Translations under genes and position numbers: made by a program
NCBI RefSeq assembly: GCF_007559005.1
Contig: NZ_CP041763.1
Span: forward strand, 2,016,463-2,080,462
Source: Gordonia zhaorongruii
GTDB lineage: Bacteria > Actinomycetota > Actinomycetes > Mycobacteriales > Mycobacteriaceae
Reading direction: 5' to 3'
Length of the DNA stretch: 64,000 nucleotides
The notes under the pieces: model-generated
Database searches by the model: none
Told to the model about the DNA's origin: nothing
What the model saw: only the letters and a program-made list of their open reading frames with translations
Part shown: positions 1 to 8,455 of the stretch, in pieces
Position numbering within the stretch: position 1 is the stretch's first letter
Layout of the letters: every line of letters starts with the position of its first letter

Positions 1-1
1 A

Positions 2-547
2 GACCTGCCGTTCGGCAGCTACGAGGCGAGCCCGCAGCAAGCCCTCGAATCGTCCATCCGCATGTTCAAGGAATCGGGTGCGCACGCCATCAAGATCGAG
101 GGCGGAGAGCGCATCGCACCGCAGATCGCCGCCCTGACCGCAGCGGGCATTCCGGTGATGGGCCATGTCGGGTTCACCCCGCAGAGCGTGAACACGCTGG
201 GCGGTTACCGCGTCCAAGGCCGCGGTGATGCGAGTGACCAGTTGGTCGCCGACGCCATCGCAGTGCAGGAAGCCGGCGCGTTCTCCGTCGTCATGGAGAT
301 GGTTCCGGGCGACGTCGCCGGGCAGATCACCCGCAAGCTGACCATCCCCACCGTCGGCATCGGCGCAGGCAACGAGACGGACGCGCAGGTCCTCGTATGG
401 CAGGACGCCGCCGGTTACACGCACGGGAAGACCGCCAAGTTCGTCAAACGGTACGCCTCGATCGGCGACGACCTGCGCAGTGCGGCGCGCCAGTACGCGT
501 CCGAGGTCGCGTCGGCGTCGTTCCCCGGCCCCGAGCACTCTTACTGA
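2..547 (+). CDS. panB: 3-methyl-2-oxobutanoate hydroxymethyltransferase (5' truncated)
   Basis: This is the C-terminal 181 codons of PanB, cut by the window start; the frame is open from base 2. PanB transfers a hydroxymethyl group from 5,10-methylene-tetrahydrofolate to 2-oxoisovalerate, giving ketopantoate, the first committed step of pantothenate and CoA synthesis, in the cytosol. The visible part begins DLPFGSYE, runs through AIKIEGG (the substrate-binding barrel strand) and [10 protein letters not shown], then [11 protein letters not shown] with the family's conserved Glu, and [19 protein letters not shown]. These are classic PanB blocks. The missing part is the N-terminal ~90-100 residues. 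The stop lies 31 bp before the next gene, so the two may share a transcript. Confidence 0.96.
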   Translation, partial: DLPFGSYEASPQQALESSIRMFKESGAHAIKIEGGERIAPQIAALTAAGIPVMGHVGFTPQSVNTLGGYRVQGRGDASDQLVADAIAVQEAGAFSVVMEMVPGDVAGQITRKLTIPTVGIGAGNETDAQVLVWQDAAGYTHGKTAKFVKRYASIGDDLRSAARQYASEVASASFPGPEHSY

Positions 548-578
548 CACGCCTCGTATCAGCAGATAGGTTGGCCGT

Positions 579-1535
579 ATGCGCACGCTGTATCCCCCGA
601 TCGACGCGTATGCGTCCGGCCACCTCGACGTCGGAGACGGTCAGGAGATCTACTGGGAGGCCTCCGGCCGCCCGGACGGCAAGCCCGTAGTCTTCGTGCA
701 CGGCGGCCCCGGTGGCGGAACCTCACCGGAACAGCGACGGTTCTTCGACCCGGCGCGCTACCGGATCATCCTGTTCGATCAGCGCGGCTGCGGTCGATCG
801 CGTCCCCACATCGCCGACGGAGCCGACCTCTCGGTCAACACCACCGACCATCTGATCGCCGACATGGAGTCGCTGCGCGAGCATCTCGGAATCGACCGGT
901 GGCAGGTGTTCGGCGGATCGTGGGGCTCCACGCTGGGGCTGGCGTATGCGCAGACGTATCCCGAGCGGGTCACCGAGCTGGTACTGAGGGGCATCTTCCT
1001 GCTGCGGCGCAGCGAGATCGACTGGTACTACAACGGCGGTGCATCCCATATCTTCCCGGATGTCTGGGAGACGTACCTGGAGCCCATTCCCGAGTCCGAA
1101 CGCGATGACGACCTCGTCGCGGTCTATCACCGTCTCCTGACCGGCGACGACCGGGATACCGCGCAGCGTGCCGCGAACGCGTGGAGCGCGTGGGAGAATC
1201 TGACGAGCCACCTTCTCCCCCAGCCCAACCGCGGCGACGGAGGACGTGCGGACCTCGCGTTCGCGACCATCGAGAACCACTACTTCCAGAATCACGGATT
1301 CCTCGACGACGGTCAGCTCCTGGACCGCGTCGACCGGATCGAGCATCTCCCCGGTGTGATCGTGCAGGGCCGCTACGACGTCGTCTGCCCGATGCGCAGC
1401 GCGTGGGATCTGCACCGTGCATGGCCATCCGCCGATCTGCACGTGGTCGACGACGCCGGTCACGCATCCTTCGAACCCGGTATCGTCCACCACTTGATCG
1501 AAGCCACCGACCGCTTCGCCCGTACAGGAGCCTGA
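579..1535 (+). CDS. pip: Proline iminopeptidase (alpha/beta hydrolase, family S33)
   Basis: A cytosolic serine peptidase of 318 residues that releases N-terminal proline from peptides. The oxyanion region is HGGPGGG (residues 41-47), followed by LFDQRGCGRS, typical of the family. The nucleophile elbow GGSWGS places the catalytic Ser at residue 114. The catalytic His is in the C-terminal DDAGHASFE segment, and the acid is expected in the GRYDVVCP strand. Length and motif order match standard Pip proteins. The stop is one base before the start of the CYTH-CHAD gene, so the two are very likely co-transcribed. Related epoxide hydrolases or esterases share the fold, but the GGPGGG plus DQRGCGRS pair favours an iminopeptidase. 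Confidence 0.92.
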   Translation: MRTLYPPIDAYASGHLDVGDGQEIYWEASGRPDGKPVVFVHGGPGGGTSPEQRRFFDPARYRIILFDQRGCGRSRPHIADGADLSVNTTDHLIADMESLREHLGIDRWQVFGGSWGSTLGLAYAQTYPERVTELVLRGIFLLRRSEIDWYYNGGASHIFPDVWETYLEPIPESERDDDLVAVYHRLLTGDDRDTAQRAANAWSAWENLTSHLLPQPNRGDGGRADLAFATIENHYFQNHGFLDDGQLLDRVDRIEHLPGVIVQGRYDVVCPMRSAWDLHRAWPSADLHVVDDAGHASFEPGIVHHLIEATDRFARTGA

Positions 1536-1536
1536 C

Positions 1537-3024
1537 ATGAGCCCAGCCCCGCAGGAATCACTCGAGATCGAATTGAAGTTCGACGTCGAAGCGGGGCTCC
1601 CGGCTCCCGACCTCACCGACCTCGTCCCGGACGGGGTCGTCGGCAAGCCGACGACGTACCTGCTCGAAGCCACGTACTACGACACCGCGGACACCGCCCT
1701 CGCCGCCAACCGCATCACCCTGCGACGTCGTACCGGAGGCACTGACGGTGGCTGGCATCTCAAGCGACCATCCACGGTCGAGTCGGCACGACGTGAACTC
1801 GCGATCGGGTTCGACGACGCGCCCGAGGACGATGGCCTCCCCTCCTACCTGCGCGATCAGGTGGTCGCAGTCGCCAGGCACGGTGAACTGAACCCGGTCG
1901 CGACCATCACCACCGACCGGACGGTGACGGCGATCTTCGACGCCGACGGCCACGAGGTCGCGGTGTTCTGCGAGGATCTCGTCTCAGCCGAGTCACTGCT
2001 TCCCGGCGGCGGCGTCAATCGGTGGGCCGAGTGGGAGTTCGAACTCGTCGAGGGCACCATGGACCTGCTCAAGCGAGCGAAAGCCTACCTCCGCGCCGCA
2101 GGCGCTCAGACGGCATCGAGCACGTCCAAACTGGCACGGGCGATCGGTTCGCAGCCGCTCGAGACGGACGTGCGCGTACTGCCGAAGAAGGCGACCGCAC
2201 TCGACCTGGTGCGCTACGAGCTGGCACTGCATCGCAAGGCTCTCCTCGCCTACGATCCGCTGGCACGAGAGGACGCCCCGGACGCGGTGCACCAGATGCG
2301 GGTCGCGGCCCGCAAGGTCCGCTCCATCCTCACCTCGTACCCGGAGGTTCTCGACCGCGCGGCCGCACAACCGGTCTCGGACGAGCTCCGCGAGCTCGGT
2401 GAGGTACTCGGCGAGGCACGGGATATCGAGGTTCAGCTGGAGACGAACGAACTGCTGCTGTCCCGCGAGAACGCACCGGAGGACCTCGTCACCGCCCTGA
2501 TCGATGCCGAGCGCGTGCGCCACCGGAGGGCTCTGAAATCGGTGCGGTACGCGCTGTCCACCACCCGGTATCTGACTCTGCTCGACGACCTCGACAGCCT
2601 CATCGAGAGCCCGCAGCCGGGGATCGACGCCGACCGCCCGGCCCGTGACGTGGCCGCCGAGGCAGTCGGCGCGTCGTACAAGCGGCTCACCGCCGCGCAG
2701 CGCAAGCTCCGCAAGCACGACTCCTGGTCGCCCGAGTGGGTGGAGCAACTGCACACGATCCGCAAGCGCGCGAAGGCCGCCCGGTACACGGCGGAGTCGG
2801 CGGCACCGCTGCGCCGAGCGTCGTTCGACAACGCGGGTCGGGTCGCCAAGAAGATCCAGACCCACCTCGGCACCTTCCAGGACACCGCCGTGAACCGGGA
2901 ACATCTCGCCGAGGTCGCCGGTCGGGTGCCGCTGACCGGCGCCGCGATGTTCACGCTCGGTCGGATCGACGCCCGCGAGGAGACCCGGGGTCGCAAAGCG
3001 GTCAAGGCGTACCGCAGGCTCTGA
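1537..3024 (+). CDS. CYTH and CHAD domain protein
   Basis: A 495-residue two-domain protein. The N-terminal half is a CYTH (triphosphate tunnel) domain with the hallmark ExExK motif at E10, E12 and K14 (LEIELKF), followed by beta strands rich in Arg and Lys (ITLRRRTGG, WHLKRPS) that would line the tunnel. The C-terminal half, from about residue 220, is a helical CHAD domain with repeated conserved His and Lys (AVHQMRVAARKVRS, QLHTIRKRAKAARYTAE). The CYTH family hydrolyses or binds triphosphates, and CHAD domains bind inorganic polyphosphate, so a role in polyphosphate or triphosphate metabolism is likely. No biochemical substrate can be assigned from sequence. The start is 1 bp after the pip stop. 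Confidence 0.93.
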   Translation: MSPAPQESLEIELKFDVEAGLPAPDLTDLVPDGVVGKPTTYLLEATYYDTADTALAANRITLRRRTGGTDGGWHLKRPSTVESARRELAIGFDDAPEDDGLPSYLRDQVVAVARHGELNPVATITTDRTVTAIFDADGHEVAVFCEDLVSAESLLPGGGVNRWAEWEFELVEGTMDLLKRAKAYLRAAGAQTASSTSKLARAIGSQPLETDVRVLPKKATALDLVRYELALHRKALLAYDPLAREDAPDAVHQMRVAARKVRSILTSYPEVLDRAAAQPVSDELRELGEVLGEARDIEVQLETNELLLSRENAPEDLVTALIDAERVRHRRALKSVRYALSTTRYLTLLDDLDSLIESPQPGIDADRPARDVAAEAVGASYKRLTAAQRKLRKHDSWSPEWVEQLHTIRKRAKAARYTAESAAPLRRASFDNAGRVAKKIQTHLGTFQDTAVNREHLAEVAGRVPLTGAAMFTLGRIDAREETRGRKAVKAYRRL

Positions 3025-3040
3025 TTTCCGTAGTACGGGT

Positions 3041-3462
<422 letters not shown>

Positions 3463-3468
3463 CGTTCG

Positions 3469-3474
3469 AGAATA
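3469..3474 (-). promoter_or_regulatory. Likely -10 element of rnpB
   Basis: The minus strand reads TATTCT here, 6 bp upstream of the inferred 5' end of the RNase P RNA, a good SigA-type -10 placement. No convincing -35 hexamer is seen. Inference from spacing only. Confidence 0.5.
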
Positions 3475-3483
3475 CCCCACACC

Positions 3484-4143
3484 TCAGTGCAGGTGACCGG
3501 TGTCGTTGACGAGCCGGACCACCGAACCACCATCCGGATAGAACTCGACGACCGACAGCGATGCGAGATCCAGGTGCAACCGGAACAGAAGCTCCGGGCC
3601 GACGCCCAGCGCCGCGCGCAGGAAGGTCTTGATCGGTGTCACATGCGTGACGACGAGGATCGTGCGTCCTTCGTACTGGCCGACCAGGTCGTCGCGGACC
3701 CTGCCGATCCGTTCCGCGACGGCGGCGAAGCTCTCCCCACCGGGAGGCGACACGTCTTCCGAACTCAGCCACCGGTTGTGGAGTCGGCGGTCACGTCGTG
3801 CAGCTTCGGAGAAGGTGAGGCCCTCCCACTCTCCGAAGTCGGTCTCGATGAGGCCGTCGTGGACATCCACGCCGAGTCCGAGCTGCACCGCGGCCAGAGC
3901 CGCTGTCGACCGGGCGCGCGCGAGCGGCGACGACACGACCGCGTCGATACCGGCGAACGGACCGGGCGCGCCGGCCAGCCGATCTGCGGCCGCCTGTGCC
4001 TGCCCGATCCCGAGGTCAGTGAGATCGGGATCGCCGTGCCCGGAGTAGCGGCGCTCCACCGAGAGCGGAGTCTGCCCGTGTCGCAGGAGGATCAGCCGTG
4101 TGGGCGGTGCCGTCTGCCCCTGCCAGGTCGGCTTCTCACTCAC
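3484..4143 (-). CDS. Histidine phosphatase family protein (stand-alone, no RNase H domain)
   Basis: A 219-residue phosphoglycerate-mutase-like phosphatase. The catalytic RHG is at residues 21-23 (LILLRHGQT), followed by GHGDPDLTDLG; SSPLARARSTA and the late VVTHVTPIK block complete the active site. The GTG start at 4143 gives an 8-bp overlap with the stop of the zinc-ribbon gene; an upstream in-frame ATG at 4209 would overlap that gene by 74 bp and adds no recognisable sequence. In mycobacteria the gene at this locus (Rv2228c) encodes RNase HI fused to a CobC-like acid phosphatase. Here only the phosphatase part exists. The cobC and cobD genes nearby suggest, without proving, alpha-ribazole phosphatase activity. 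Confidence 0.88.
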   Translation of the reverse strand: MSEKPTWQGQTAPPTRLILLRHGQTPLSVERRYSGHGDPDLTDLGIGQAQAAADRLAGAPGPFAGIDAVVSSPLARARSTAALAAVQLGLGVDVHDGLIETDFGEWEGLTFSEAARRDRRLHNRWLSSEDVSPPGGESFAAVAERIGRVRDDLVGQYEGRTILVVTHVTPIKTFLRAALGVGPELLFRLHLDLASLSVVEFYPDGGSVVRLVNDTGHLH

Positions 4144-4897
4144 GCGGCTTCCCCTGTCCGGGCAGACCGGAGTGGGCGGTCCGAACCATGACCGCGCCGC
4201 ACTCCTCACAGCGCAGCACCTCGTCCTCGTCGGCCGCAGCTATCCGCGAGAGCGACCGCGGATCGAGTTCCATGCGGCACGCGCCGCAGCGTCGCGCCTG
4301 GACCAGGCCTGCACCGACCTGCCCGCGCGACCTCAGACCCTCGTAGATGGAGACGAGTTCGGAGTCGATCGTGAGGGCGAGCGCAGCGCGCCGCTCGTTC
4401 AGGTCCGCGACCCGCTCGTCGACCTTCGCGGCGCTCGCATCACGCCGTCCTGCGGCCTCGAGTTCCTTCTCCGTCAGGGTGAGCAGTGCCGCCTCGGAAC
4501 GGTCGGCTTCGACAGCCGTCGCCTCCTGCTGCTCCATGAGCTCGAGCATCTCGCCTTCGAGCGCCTCCTGACGGCGGATCAAGGTGTCGAGTTCGTGCTG
4601 AAGTTCGCCGATCGCCTTGTGGCCCACACTGCCCGCCTCGATCGCAGCCTTGTCGCGCGCCGCGTGCTCGGTCATGCCGGTCAGCTCTTTGTCCACTTTG
4701 TCGTAGACCGTTTTCAGGTCGTCGACCGCCGACCGAGAGCTCGAAACGTCCTCACGTGCCGTCTCGAGCTGTGTTGCGAGCTCTGCCAGTTCGGCGTCCT
4801 CGGGCAGGTTCTTGCGGCTGTGCGCGGTCTTGGCGACCTCGGCATCCAACTCGGCGAGGTCGAGCAGCAGTCGTTGCTGCGCAGCGGATGCTTTCAC
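4136..4897 (-). CDS. Coiled-coil zinc ribbon protein (DUF164 family)
   Basis: A 253-residue protein orthologous by position to Rv2229c. About the first 190 residues are a charged heptad-type coiled coil rich in Glu, Ala and Leu. The C-terminus holds a C4 zinc ribbon with cysteines at about 204, 207, 230 and 233 (CGAC and CEEC). The GTG start follows a good ribosome site (AGGAGA). The function of the family is not established; nucleic-acid binding has been suggested because of the ribbon. It sits between Nif3 and the histidine phosphatase in a minus-strand cluster and overlaps the latter by 8 bp. Confidence 0.9.
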   Translation of the reverse strand: MKASAAQQRLLLDLAELDAEVAKTAHSRKNLPEDAELAELATQLETAREDVSSSRSAVDDLKTVYDKVDKELTGMTEHAARDKAAIEAGSVGHKAIGELQHELDTLIRRQEALEGEMLELMEQQEATAVEADRSEAALLTLTEKELEAAGRRDASAAKVDERVADLNERRAALALTIDSELVSIYEGLRSRGQVGAGLVQARRCGACRMELDPRSLSRIAAADEDEVLRCEECGAVMVRTAHSGLPGQGKPRE

Positions 4898-4971
4898 GGG
4901 TGTTCTCCTGTCGAACGGGGTGCGGCGTCGTACGGGTTCATCGGGCGGTCCGTTTCACCGGGCCGCCTGGC

Positions 4972-6087
4972 TCACCGGGCCACGATGCCGAAGGGATCTG
5001 TCGTCGGTGCGAAAACGCTCGTCTCGCAACCGAACTCGCCGAGCAGGCCGGCCGCCTGCCCGCACCACGGAAACTCGGTCGACCAGTGACCCGCATCGAC
5101 GAGTGCGGGTGCACCGGCACGGCGCGCCTCGTCGACCACATGATGCCGCAGGTCACCGGTGACGTACGCGTCGGCCCCCGCTGCGGTTGCCGTATCGATC
5201 AGGGAGTCGCCCGCACCACCGCACACCGCGATGATCTCGACCAGCTCTCCGGGATCGCCCGCGGCGCGGACCGGCCATGCCGCAGTCGGCAACGACGCGG
5301 ACACGTGCGCGACGAACTCGTCGAGTCGCATGGGCGCTGGGAGGGTGCCGACGCGGCCGAGCCCCACATCGCTGTCTACCCGGGCCTGTTCGAACACATC
5401 GAACGCAGGTTCCTCGTATGGATGCGCGCCGCGCAGCGCGTCGAGGACTGCCGTCCGCACCCGCCGTGGAGCGACGATCTCGACCCGCTCCTCGTCGACA
5501 CGGGCGAGTTCGCCGATTCCCCCGATCGCCGGTGACGCACCGGCCTGCGGCATGAACTGCCCGGTTCCGACGACACCCCATCGGCAGTCACGGTAATCGC
5601 CGATCGAGCCCGCCCCGGCGGCGAACATCGCTTCGCTGACCTGGTCGACGTTGGCCTCGGGCACCATCACCACCCACTTGTCCAGGGTGGCCGCCGGCTC
5701 GGCTGCGAGTGGCCGCGTACCAATGAGGCCGAGCGCGTCGGCCAGCGCATCGGAGACCCCGGGACGCGCCTTGTCGGCGTTCGTGTGCGCCGCGTACAAC
5801 GCGCACTTCGCACGGATCAGACGGTGGATGAGACGCCCCTTCGGGCTGTCGGCCGGGACCCCGTTGACGCCGCGGAGCAGTAACGGATGGTGCGCGACGA
5901 TCAGTTCCGCACCGGTCGCGATCGCTTCGTCGACGACGGCATCGGTGACGTCGACGCAGACGAGTACGCGGTCGGCGGTCTCGGCCGGATCGCCGCACAC
6001 GAGCCCGACCGCATCCCACGATTCGGCGAGTGCGGGCGGGTAAGCGCGTTCGATCTCGGCGATCACGTCGGCGAGGGTGCGGCTCAT
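4972..6087 (-). CDS. Nif3-like dinuclear metal centre protein
   Basis: A 371-residue member of the Nif3/DUF34 family, syntenic with Rv2230c. Metal-ligand blocks are visible: AHHPLLLRG near residue 70, AHTNAD after it, then a C-terminal GGAGDSLIDTATAAGADAYVTGDLRHHVVDEA and DAGHWSTE. Between them (about 130-250) lies the insert with AHPYEEPAFDV seen in actinobacterial and some other Nif3 proteins. The family binds two metal ions and may act as a GTP cyclohydrolase type I-like or regulatory enzyme; the role is not settled. The ATG at 6087 overlaps the cobC stop by 4 bp. A second candidate, ATG 6105, has the stronger ribosome site and would add six residues. Confidence 0.92.
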   Translation of the reverse strand: MSRTLADVIAEIERAYPPALAESWDAVGLVCGDPAETADRVLVCVDVTDAVVDEAIATGAELIVAHHPLLLRGVNGVPADSPKGRLIHRLIRAKCALYAAHTNADKARPGVSDALADALGLIGTRPLAAEPAATLDKWVVMVPEANVDQVSEAMFAAGAGSIGDYRDCRWGVVGTGQFMPQAGASPAIGGIGELARVDEERVEIVAPRRVRTAVLDALRGAHPYEEPAFDVFEQARVDSDVGLGRVGTLPAPMRLDEFVAHVSASLPTAAWPVRAAGDPGELVEIIAVCGGAGDSLIDTATAAGADAYVTGDLRHHVVDEARRAGAPALVDAGHWSTEFPWCGQAAGLLGEFGCETSVFAPTTDPFGIVAR

Positions 6088-7190
6088 CGTGGTGTCGTCT
6101 CCCATCTGGATCGTCTCCTCACATCTTGCACGGCCGCCACGAGCGCATCGCTCGATTCGGGTGGACGCACCGCGAACCTGAGGTAGTCGGCGTCGAGGCC
6201 GACGAAGTTCGCGCAACTGCGGACCGCGATCCCCCGCCATGCGAGCTCGGCCTTCAGCTTCCACCCCTCCGGCTCACGCACGAGCACGTACGGCGCGCTG
6301 GGTGCGACGGCCGCCCGCAGTCCGACCGATTCCAGTGCGGCCAGCAGGTACTGACGATCGTCAGCGACGATCCGCGCCTGCTCGGCCGCATGGTCCTGTC
6401 CCCGCCGGGACAGGCACGCGGTCAGCGCCGCCAGCGTCAACGTTCCGACCGGCCAGTGCCTGCGGCCCGCTGTCATACGCGCGATGAGGTCGGGGGCGGC
6501 CAGCAGGTAGCCGGCTCGCAGGCCCGCGAGCCCGAACGTCTTGGTCACCGACCGGATGACGATCACATCGTCGGCGAGCTCGGCCGCCACACTCTCCGGC
6601 TCGGCTCCCCGAAGAGGGTCGAGGGTGAGATCGGCGAACGCCTCGTCCACCACGAGGATCCGTCCCGGCCGTCGCAGAGCGAGGATGTCGGTCGCCGGAT
6701 GCAGGACCGATGTGGGGTTCGTCGGGTTGCCCACGATCACGAGGTCGGCGTCGGCGGGCACCGCTGCGTCGGCGAGCCGCCACGGCGGGGGCGGCGTCAC
6801 CTGGCTGATCCGCGCCCCGGAGGCGCGGAGCACTCGTTCCGGTTCGGTGAACGACGGTTGGATGAGTGCGACGTGCCTCGCTCCCAGGCGAGCCAGGAGT
6901 TCGAACCCCTCGGCCGCTCCGGCGAGCAGCAGCACCTCGTCGAGGCGGCGACCGTGCAGGTCGGCGGCCGACTGAGCCGCGCTCGCCACCTCTGCAGCGG
7001 ACGGGTAGGCGGCCAGATCGCCGATCCGCGACGCGAGCGCGTCGGCCACGAATCCCGGCGGACCGGGCCGCACGTTCACCGCGAAATCGGCGAGGCCGGG
7101 CTGTGCGTCGGCGTCTCCGTGGCGGCTCCGGTCGTACAGGACCGCCGGAACATCGCTGTTCCGAGTGTGTTCGCCCACGTCGGCTGTCAT
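6084..7190 (-). CDS. cobC: PLP-dependent aminotransferase, CobC/threonine-phosphate decarboxylase-like
   Basis: A 368-residue fold-type I PLP enzyme, syntenic with Rv2231c (cobC). Visible blocks are NVRPGPPGF, the cofactor-binding VGNPTNPTSV loop, LVVDEAFADL with the Asp that contacts the pyridine nitrogen, and IRSVTKTFGLAGLRAGYL with the Schiff-base Lys. Relatives make (R)-1-amino-2-propanol phosphate from L-threonine phosphate for the cobamide lower-ligand arm, or act as histidinol-phosphate-type aminotransferases. A cobD gene 2.2 kb away supports the cobalamin role. The chosen ATG (7190) begins just before the conserved region; an ATG 21 bp upstream is possible. The stop overlaps nif3 by 4 bp. 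Confidence 0.85.
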   Translation of the reverse strand: MTADVGEHTRNSDVPAVLYDRSRHGDADAQPGLADFAVNVRPGPPGFVADALASRIGDLAAYPSAAEVASAAQSAADLHGRRLDEVLLLAGAAEGFELLARLGARHVALIQPSFTEPERVLRASGARISQVTPPPPWRLADAAVPADADLVIVGNPTNPTSVLHPATDILALRRPGRILVVDEAFADLTLDPLRGAEPESVAAELADDVIVIRSVTKTFGLAGLRAGYLLAAPDLIARMTAGRRHWPVGTLTLAALTACLSRRGQDHAAEQARIVADDRQYLLAALESVGLRAAVAPSAPYVLVREPEGWKLKAELAWRGIAVRSCANFVGLDADYLRFAVRPPESSDALVAAVQDVRRRSRWETTPR

Positions 7191-7220
7191 GGTGCTCCAG
7201 CCTACGTGCACGATGGATCC

Positions 7221-7943
7221 GTGAACCCGACTCCATCCACAGGTCCGCCGTCGCCAGGTCCGCCGTCAGCGCACGCCGCCGTTCTCCTCTTCGACCTCGA
7301 CGGCACCATCACCGACAGCTACCCGGGGATCACCGCGTCGTTTCTCTACGCGCTCGAGCAGCTCGGCGTCCCCCGACCGGACGACGACTTCCTTCGGTCG
7401 ATCGTCGGACCGCCCCTGCTGGAGTCGATGGTCCGCATGGGATTGAGTCGCGAGCGTGCCGAGGACGGCATCCGCGCCTACCGGGAGCGGTACGACGTGA
7501 CCGGCTGGTTGGAGAACTCGGTGTTCGACGGCATGGCGTCGCTGCTCGCGGACCTTGCCGCCGACCGGCGCCGGGTCGCGGTGGCTACGTCGAAGAACCA
7601 GGTCATGGCCCGCCGCATCCTCGATCACTTCGGGTTGAGCGACCGCTTCGAGTTCGTCGGCGGGGCGAGTGAGGACTCCTCTCGCCGGTCGAAGGCCGAC
7701 GTCATCGGGCATGTCCTGGCTGCGCTCGACGTCGATCCCGCCGCTGCTCCCGTGCTGATGATCGGCGATCGGTCGCACGACATCGACGGGGCCGCCGCGT
7801 TCCGGGTCCCGGCGATCGGCGTGCGTTGGGGTTACGCTCACGCTGGAGAATTGGAGGCCGCCCTGCAACGGGCGGGCGCTGCACAACACGAACCTCGGAT
7901 CGCCGAGACGATCCCGGATCTGCGAAAGGTACTCGGTGTCTGA
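7221..7943 (+). CDS. ptkA: HAD hydrolase, orthologue of protein tyrosine kinase PtkA
   Basis: A 240-residue haloacid-dehalogenase-like protein. Motif I is FDLDGT with the nucleophile Asp at about residue 25; motif II is VATSKN and motif IV is MIGDRSHDIDGA. The cap region resembles phosphoglycolate phosphatase (Gph). In M. tuberculosis the gene in the same position (Rv2232), directly before ptpA, encodes PtkA, reported to phosphorylate PtpA. Here the stop overlaps the ptpA start by 8 bp, so the pair is translationally coupled. The GTG start at 7221 sets the frame; the ~15 residues before VLLFDLDGT are Pro/Ser rich and may be disordered. An ordinary phosphatase role remains possible. Confidence 0.82.
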   Translation: MNPTPSTGPPSPGPPSAHAAVLLFDLDGTITDSYPGITASFLYALEQLGVPRPDDDFLRSIVGPPLLESMVRMGLSRERAEDGIRAYRERYDVTGWLENSVFDGMASLLADLAADRRRVAVATSKNQVMARRILDHFGLSDRFEFVGGASEDSSRRSKADVIGHVLAALDVDPAAAPVLMIGDRSHDIDGAAAFRVPAIGVRWGYAHAGELEAALQRAGAAQHEPRIAETIPDLRKVLGV

Positions 7944-8445
7944 CCACGCGGGGGCTTCGGCCACGGACCGCGCTCTGCACATCTGTTTCGTCTGCTCCGG
8001 CAACATCTGCCGGTCGCCGATGGCGGAATCGATCTTCCAGAGCGCCATCGAGCACGCGGGCCTCACCGACAAGGTGCGAGTGACCAGCGCTGGAACCGGT
8101 GGCTGGCACATCGGCGAACCCGCCGACAACCGGGCGCGCACAGAACTACTGGCCCACGGTTACTCCGATTCGCATATCGCATCGCAGCTGTCCCCGGATC
8201 ACCTCGGCGCGGACCTCCTGGTCGTCGCCGACTCCGGTCATGTGACCGAACTGGGTCGCAAGCGCCTCGGGAGCCGTGTTCGCCTGCTGCGCAGTTTCGA
8301 TCCGGACGCCGACGGCACGGACGTCCCGGATCCCTTCTTCGGCACCCCGGATGACTTCACCGTGGTTCGCGAGCAGATCGAGGCCGCGATCCCGGGACTG
8401 CTCGCCTGGACACACGTCGCGCTTGCCGAGAACACCGACAAGTAA
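7936..8445 (+). CDS. ptpA: Low molecular weight protein tyrosine phosphatase
   Basis: A 169-residue LMW-PTP that removes phosphate from protein tyrosine residues. The P-loop CSGNICRS has the catalytic Cys at 20 and the Arg at 26 (CX5R). The general-acid Asp is in VPDPFFG. The length is typical. The start is GTG, overlapping the end of the PtkA-like gene, as in mycobacteria (Rv2234). In pathogenic mycobacteria PtpA is secreted and acts on host proteins. Here a role inside the cell, together with the adjacent PtkA-like protein, is the simpler inference. No signal peptide is present. Confidence 0.93.
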   Translation: MSDHAGASATDRALHICFVCSGNICRSPMAESIFQSAIEHAGLTDKVRVTSAGTGGWHIGEPADNRARTELLAHGYSDSHIASQLSPDHLGADLLVVADSGHVTELGRKRLGSRVRLLRSFDPDADGTDVPDPFFGTPDDFTVVREQIEAAIPGLLAWTHVALAENTDK

Positions 8446-8455
8446 CCTGGAGGGC

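Noticed and set aside
4144..4209. Longer N-terminus for the histidine phosphatase
   Set aside because: It would overlap the zinc-ribbon gene by 74 bp and adds no RNase H or other conserved sequence.
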